From assembly GCA_011523485.1 (NCBI GenBank), contig WTGR01000190.1, positions 1 to 9,675 of the forward strand: a DNA stretch of 9,675 bases, given 5' to 3'. Both the position numbers and the translations under genes were made by a program. This DNA comes from Acidobacteriota bacterium (GTDB lineage Bacteria > Acidobacteriota > Vicinamibacteria > Vicinamibacterales > UBA8438). Below, piece by piece: positions 6,791 to 9,675 of this stretch; within the stretch, counting starts at the first letter, position 1; the number at the start of each line of letters is the position of its first letter. The notes beneath the pieces are model-generated. The model was not told the DNA's origin. It did not search any database and saw nothing but the letters and a program-made list of their open reading frames with translations.

Positions 6791-7917
6791 GAATCGGCAT
6801 CGACGGCCGGGAGCTGCTCGGCCCGCGCACCGGGGTCGGCCGCTACCTGGCGAGCCTGTGCACCGAGTGGAGCGGCGCACCCGCCTGCGCGGGGCACGAG
6901 CTCCTCGTCTACACCCCGCGTCCCCTGCCGGCGGACGCCCCGCTCCCCAACCGGACGGGACCCGGCGCCCGCCTGAACCACGCCACGATACCCGGCGCGG
7001 GCGGCCCCTGGTGGGAGCAGATCAGCCTGGCGCGGCGGGCGGCGGCCGATCGGCTCGACGTCTTCTTCGGTCCCGGCTACTCGGTGCCGCTCGTCCTCGA
7101 CGTTCCGTCGGTGGTCACGCTGCACGACGTCTCGTTCACCGCACACCCCGAGTGGTTCGGGTGGCGCGAGGGCCTCCGCCGGCGATGGCTGGCGGCCCGC
7201 GCCGCCGCCGCCGCCCGGACCGTCATCGCCGTCTCGGAATTCTCGCGGCAGGAGATCCTCGGGCACCTGGGAACGCCCCCGGCGCGGGTGCGGGTCGTCC
7301 ACAACGGGGTGGCGGCGCCCTCCTGCCCGAAGCCGCCGGGCGAGCCGCCGCTACCGGCGGCGTCCGGCGCCCCCCTGGTGCTGTATGTCGGCGCCCTGTT
7401 CGCACGCCGGCGCCTTCCCCTGCTGCTTGCCGCGTTCGAGCAGGTCTCGCGCGCCGTACCCGAGGTCGAGCTCGCCATCGTGGGTCCGGACCGCACGTGG
7501 CCCCCCGAAGACCTGCGGGGAATCGCCGAGGCCCGCGGCGTCGCGTCGCGCGTGGCGTTCCTGCGCTACGTGGACGACGGCGCATTGAGTGCGCTGTACC
7601 GGCGCGCGACCGTCTTCGCCTGGCTCTCGGAGTACGAAGGGTTCGGACTGACGCCGCTGGAAGCGCTCGCCGCCGGCACCCCGGTCGTCGCGGGAGACAC
7701 CGCGGTTGCGCGCGAGGTCTACGGAGACGCCGTGCGCCGTGTTCCGCTCGGCGATCCCGGCGCGGTGGCGGCGGCGCTCGTGGACGTCGTCACCCGCCGC
7801 GAGGTCCGCGAGGCCCTGCTCGCGCGGGCGGGGCCGCTGCTCGCCCGTTACACGTGGAAACGCGCCGCGGCGGAGACGTTCGCCGTGCTGCGCGACGCCG
7901 CGGCGGAGCGGCCATGA
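6787..7917 (+). CDS. Glycosyltransferase family 4 (GT-B), second of cluster
   Basis: Encodes 376 residues. The ATG at 6787 overlaps the preceding TGA (ATGA) and gives the family opening MRIGIDGRELLGPRTGVGRY; the frame stays open far upstream but only as a shadow of the first gene. Domains: N-terminal acceptor half with TLHDVSFTAHPEWF (111-124) and VIAVSEFSRQEI (146-157), C-terminal donor half with YVGALFARRRL (200-210) and the E-x7-E motif EGFGLTPLE (Glu284, Glu292). Instead of the usual Arg-Lys-Asn at the phosphate-binding loop it has Arg-Arg-Arg, so a basic site is kept in changed form. It likely adds one sugar of the same glycan as its neighbours. Donor and acceptor are unknown. Translation is probably coupled to the gene before it. 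Confidence 0.9.
   Translation: MRIGIDGRELLGPRTGVGRYLASLCTEWSGAPACAGHELLVYTPRPLPADAPLPNRTGPGARLNHATIPGAGGPWWEQISLARRAAADRLDVFFGPGYSVPLVLDVPSVVTLHDVSFTAHPEWFGWREGLRRRWLAARAAAAARTVIAVSEFSRQEILGHLGTPPARVRVVHNGVAAPSCPKPPGEPPLPAASGAPLVLYVGALFARRRLPLLLAAFEQVSRAVPEVELAIVGPDRTWPPEDLRGIAEARGVASRVAFLRYVDDGALSALYRRATVFAWLSEYEGFGLTPLEALAAGTPVVAGDTAVAREVYGDAVRRVPLGDPGAVAAALVDVVTRREVREALLARAGPLLARYTWKRAAAETFAVLRDAAAERP
7905..7908 (+). promoter_or_regulatory. Ribosome binding site of the GT2 gene
   Basis: GGAG, 5 nt before the ATG at 7914, within the last codons of the preceding gene. It supports this start together with the ATGA overlap. Confidence 0.55.
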
Positions 7918-8738
7918 CCCGCCTGGCCATCGTGATCGTCAGCTTCAACACGCGGCGCGACCTCGAAGCCTGCCTGCGGTCGCTGCACGCCTCCCCGCCC
8001 CGCCTGACGCACGCCATCGTCGTCGCGGACAACGCCTCGTCCGACGGCAGCGCCGAGGCCGTGCGGACCGCCTGGCCGCACGTGAAGGTCATCGAGATGG
8101 GATGCAACGCCGGGTTCGCGGCGGCCAGCAACGCCGGGATCCGGGCGTGCGAGAGCGATCTGGTGCTGCTGCTCAACAGCGACACCATCGTGCCTCCGGG
8201 GAGCATCGACCGCCTGGCCGGCGCCCTCGACGACGATCCTGCGGCGGCCGCGGCCGGGCCGCGCCTCGTGGGCCTCGACGGCACGGTCGAGCTCTCGTTC
8301 GGACGCATGCTGTCCCCCTGGAACGAGGCGCGGCAGAGGCTCATCGCGCGCGGTCTCGCCCGCCGCATCGGCCCCGTCGTCCGCTGGTTCGAGCGGCAGG
8401 TCTCGACGCCGCACCACCCCGAGTGGGTCAGCGGCGCGTGCCTGCTGGTACGCCGCGCCGCCGGGGCCGAGGCCGGATGGCTGGACGAACGATTCTTCCT
8501 GTACGGGGAGGACGTCGACTTCTGCGCGGCGTTGCGCGCCGCCGGGCACCGCGTGCTCTTCACGCCTGCCGCCGAGATCGTTCACGCCAGGGGCCGCTCC
8601 GGCGCCTCCGATCCGGCCGCCGCGCGAGCGGCCTACCGGCGCAGCCAGATCGCGTTCTACCGCAAGCACCACCCGCGCTGGGCCGGCGCTCTGCGCCTCT
8701 ACCTGCGCGCGCGCGGCCATCACCCGCCGGCGCTATAG
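7914..8738 (+). CDS. Glycosyltransferase family 2 (GT-A), rhamnosyltransferase-like
   Basis: Encodes 274 residues. The ATG at 7914 overlaps the previous TGA (ATGA) and has GGAG at 5 nt spacing (7905-7908). It is an inverting GT-A enzyme adding a sugar from a nucleotide-sugar donor. Visible motifs: IVIVSFNTRRDL (6-17), the donor-binding VVADNASSDGS (36-46), GFAAASNAGI (67-76), the DxD-equivalent LLLNSDT (85-91, Asp90), the acceptor-side WVSGACLLVRR (171-181) and the catalytic-region FFLYGEDVDF (194-203, Glu199/Asp200). This set is typical of the WbbL-type group, many of which are annotated as rhamnosyltransferases in O-antigen and cell-wall pathways. It has no membrane segments. No dTDP-rhamnose genes are in the window, so the donor is inferred only from family resemblance. 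Confidence 0.9.
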   Translation: MTRLAIVIVSFNTRRDLEACLRSLHASPPRLTHAIVVADNASSDGSAEAVRTAWPHVKVIEMGCNAGFAAASNAGIRACESDLVLLLNSDTIVPPGSIDRLAGALDDDPAAAAAGPRLVGLDGTVELSFGRMLSPWNEARQRLIARGLARRIGPVVRWFERQVSTPHHPEWVSGACLLVRRAAGAEAGWLDERFFLYGEDVDFCAALRAAGHRVLFTPAAEIVHARGRSGASDPAAARAAYRRSQIAFYRKHHPRWAGALRLYLRARGHHPPAL

Positions 8739-8739
8739 T
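8734..8739 (+). promoter_or_regulatory. Possible -10 element for the fourth glycosyltransferase
   Basis: TATAGT, one mismatch from TATAAT, overlaps the stop codon of the GT2 gene and ends 8 nt before the GTG at 8748. No -35 box is recognisable. If used, transcription would start at or next to the GTG, so the message would be leaderless. It may equally be a chance hit. Confidence 0.3.
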
Positions 8740-8747
8740 TGGGAGCC

Positions 8748-9675
8748 GTGCGAGTCGCGATCGACGTACGCAAGCTGAACGACTTCGGGATCGGCACGTA
8801 CGTCCGCAACCTCGTGCGGCAGCTCGCCCGGCTCGACCGCGAAACGGACTACGTGCTGCTCTGCCGCCGCGACGACGCCGATTTCGCCGCCTCGCTCGGC
8901 GAGAACTTCAGGACCATCACCCAGAAAGCGCCGAACTACTCGATCAGCGAGCAGTTCACGGTGCCCCTCAGCCTCGGCCGCAGCCGCGCCACGCTGTTCC
9001 ATGCGCCGCACTACGTGCTGCCCCCGCTGACCCCGTGCCGCGCCATCGTCACGATCCACGACTGCATTCACCTGCGGTTCCCCCAGTACCTGCCGAACCG
9101 TCTGGCCCACGTCTACGCGCGGGCGCAGATCTGGTCCGCCACGCGCCGCGCCCGCCGCGTCCTCACCGTGTCGCACGCCTCCAAGCGGGACATCATCCGC
9201 TTCTTCGACGTCCCCGAGGCCAGGATCAGCGTGATCCCGAACGCCATCGACGAGCGCTTCCGCGAGACGCCCGCCGAAGCCGATCTGGTCCGCGTCCGCG
9301 AACGCTATCAGCTCCCCGAGCGGTTCATCATGTACGCCGGCAACGTGAAGCCGCACAAGAATCTCGAGCGCCTGATCGATGCGTTCGTGACGGTCCGGCA
9401 GCGCGGGTTCGACGACCTCGGCCTGCTGCTGAGCGGCAGCGAGGTCTCGCGCTACGCCATGCTGCGGCGCGCCGTGCACCGCTACAATCTGCACAAGCAC
9501 GTCCGCTTCCTCGGCTACCAGACGGTCGAGACGCTGGCGGTGCTGTATCGGCTCGCGGAAGTGTTCGTCTTCCCGTCCCTGTACGAGGGGTTCGGGCTGT
9601 CGCCGCTCGAAGCCATCGCCAGCGGCACGCCCGTCGTCGCTTCGAACGTCTCGTCGCTGCCGGAGGTTCTCGGCG
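8748..9675 (+). CDS. Glycosyltransferase family 4 (GT-B), third GT4, C-terminus cut by window edge
   Basis: Partial: 309 codons are present, probably missing about 60-80 residues. The GTG at 8748 lies 9 nt after the GT2 stop and gives the family opening [26 protein letters not shown] only 2 nt before the GTG is too close to be a good ribosome site, and an in-frame TTG at 8739 is a weaker alternative. N-terminal half: [11 protein letters not shown] (83-93), [11 protein letters not shown] (102-112), [10 protein letters not shown] (140-149), [10 protein letters not shown] (162-171). C-terminal half: [11 protein letters not shown] (196-206), with His-Lys-Asn in the donor-phosphate loop, and the E-x7-E motif EGFGLSPLE (Glu280, Glu288). 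It resembles mannosyl- or glucosyltransferases of exopolysaccharide and O-antigen loci. The sugar is not assignable. Confidence 0.9.
   Translation, partial: MRVAIDVRKLNDFGIGTYVRNLVRQLARLDRETDYVLLCRRDDADFAASLGENFRTITQKAPNYSISEQFTVPLSLGRSRATLFHAPHYVLPPLTPCRAIVTIHDCIHLRFPQYLPNRLAHVYARAQIWSATRRARRVLTVSHASKRDIIRFFDVPEARISVIPNAIDERFRETPAEADLVRVRERYQLPERFIMYAGNVKPHKNLERLIDAFVTVRQRGFDDLGLLLSGSEVSRYAMLRRAVHRYNLHKHVRFLGYQTVETLAVLYRLAEVFVFPSLYEGFGLSPLEAIASGTPVVASNVSSLPEVLG

Noticed and set aside
5675..6880. A 401-codon minus-strand frame opposite the first GT4
   Set aside because: No recognisable domain, composition typical of antisense reading, and the opposite strand encodes a complete GT4.
7197..7216. 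GCC-rich triplet run
   Set aside because: It encodes an Ala-rich helix in the second GT4 and fits the overall codon bias; not a meaningful repeat.
5626..7917. A 763-codon plus-strand frame that could suggest a large fused glycosyltransferase
   Set aside because: Only the part from 6787 on reads as a GT4. The upstream 387 codons are an out-of-phase shadow of the first GT4, and the ATGA junction gives a proper start.
8703..8715. Alternating GC run near the end of the GT2 gene
   Set aside because: It encodes Leu-Arg-Ala-Arg-Gly in frame and is expected by composition.
6858..8738. A 626-codon plus-strand frame covering the GT2 gene
   Set aside because: The first 352 codons are a shadow of the second GT4; the GT2 motifs start at 7914, where an ATG with a ribosome site is found.
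1..9675. Search by eye for tRNA, CRISPR, IS ends, phage or toxin-antitoxin genes
   Set aside because: None were seen. The only non-coding stretch above 50 nt is 5487-5644, which is explained by divergent promoters.

Overview
This is a high-GC bacterial chromosomal window in which nearly every base is coding. It holds two divergent gene sets around one short regulatory gap (5487-5644). Third codon positions are strongly G/C, and several starts are GTG or TTG. An MsbA-type lipid flippase, UDP-glucose dehydrogenase and a glycosyltransferase cluster point to a Gram-negative-type envelope. A high-GC Acidobacteriota-like organism would fit, but this is a guess from style; no rRNA or other taxonomic marker is present.

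Left arm, minus strand, reading from 5486 down to 1: ugd (UDP-glucose 6-dehydrogenase), an MsbA-like ABC exporter, yicC (YicC/YloC endoribonuclease family), gmk (guanylate kinase) and the N-terminal 177 codons of coaBC (CoA biosynthesis), cut by the window edge. Gaps are 4, 46, 3 and 1 nt, so these probably form one operon. A sigma70-type promoter with a perfect TTGACA and an extended -10 lies just upstream of ugd. The first two genes serve envelope glycan and lipid export; the last three are a housekeeping block. rpoZ, often found between gmk and coaBC, is absent here.

Right arm, plus strand, 5645 to 9675: four glycosyltransferase genes, GT4, GT4, GT2, GT4, the last one cut by the window edge. 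The first three are joined by ATGA stop/start overlaps, and the fourth starts 9 nt after the third stops. The three GT4 proteins share a related N-terminus and an E-x7-E motif but differ at the donor-phosphate loop, as expected for paralogs with different specificities. Together with ugd, which supplies UDP-glucuronate, and the exporter, they look like part of a surface polysaccharide or LPS locus. No polymerase, flippase of the Wzx type or chain-length regulator is visible.

No tRNA, rRNA, IS element, CRISPR array or phage gene was seen. I did not find a clear new defence or mobile system. The points most worth a second look are possible leaderless starts of two glycosyltransferase genes, the missing rpoZ, an unusual insert in YicC, and the unassigned glycan product of the GT cluster.
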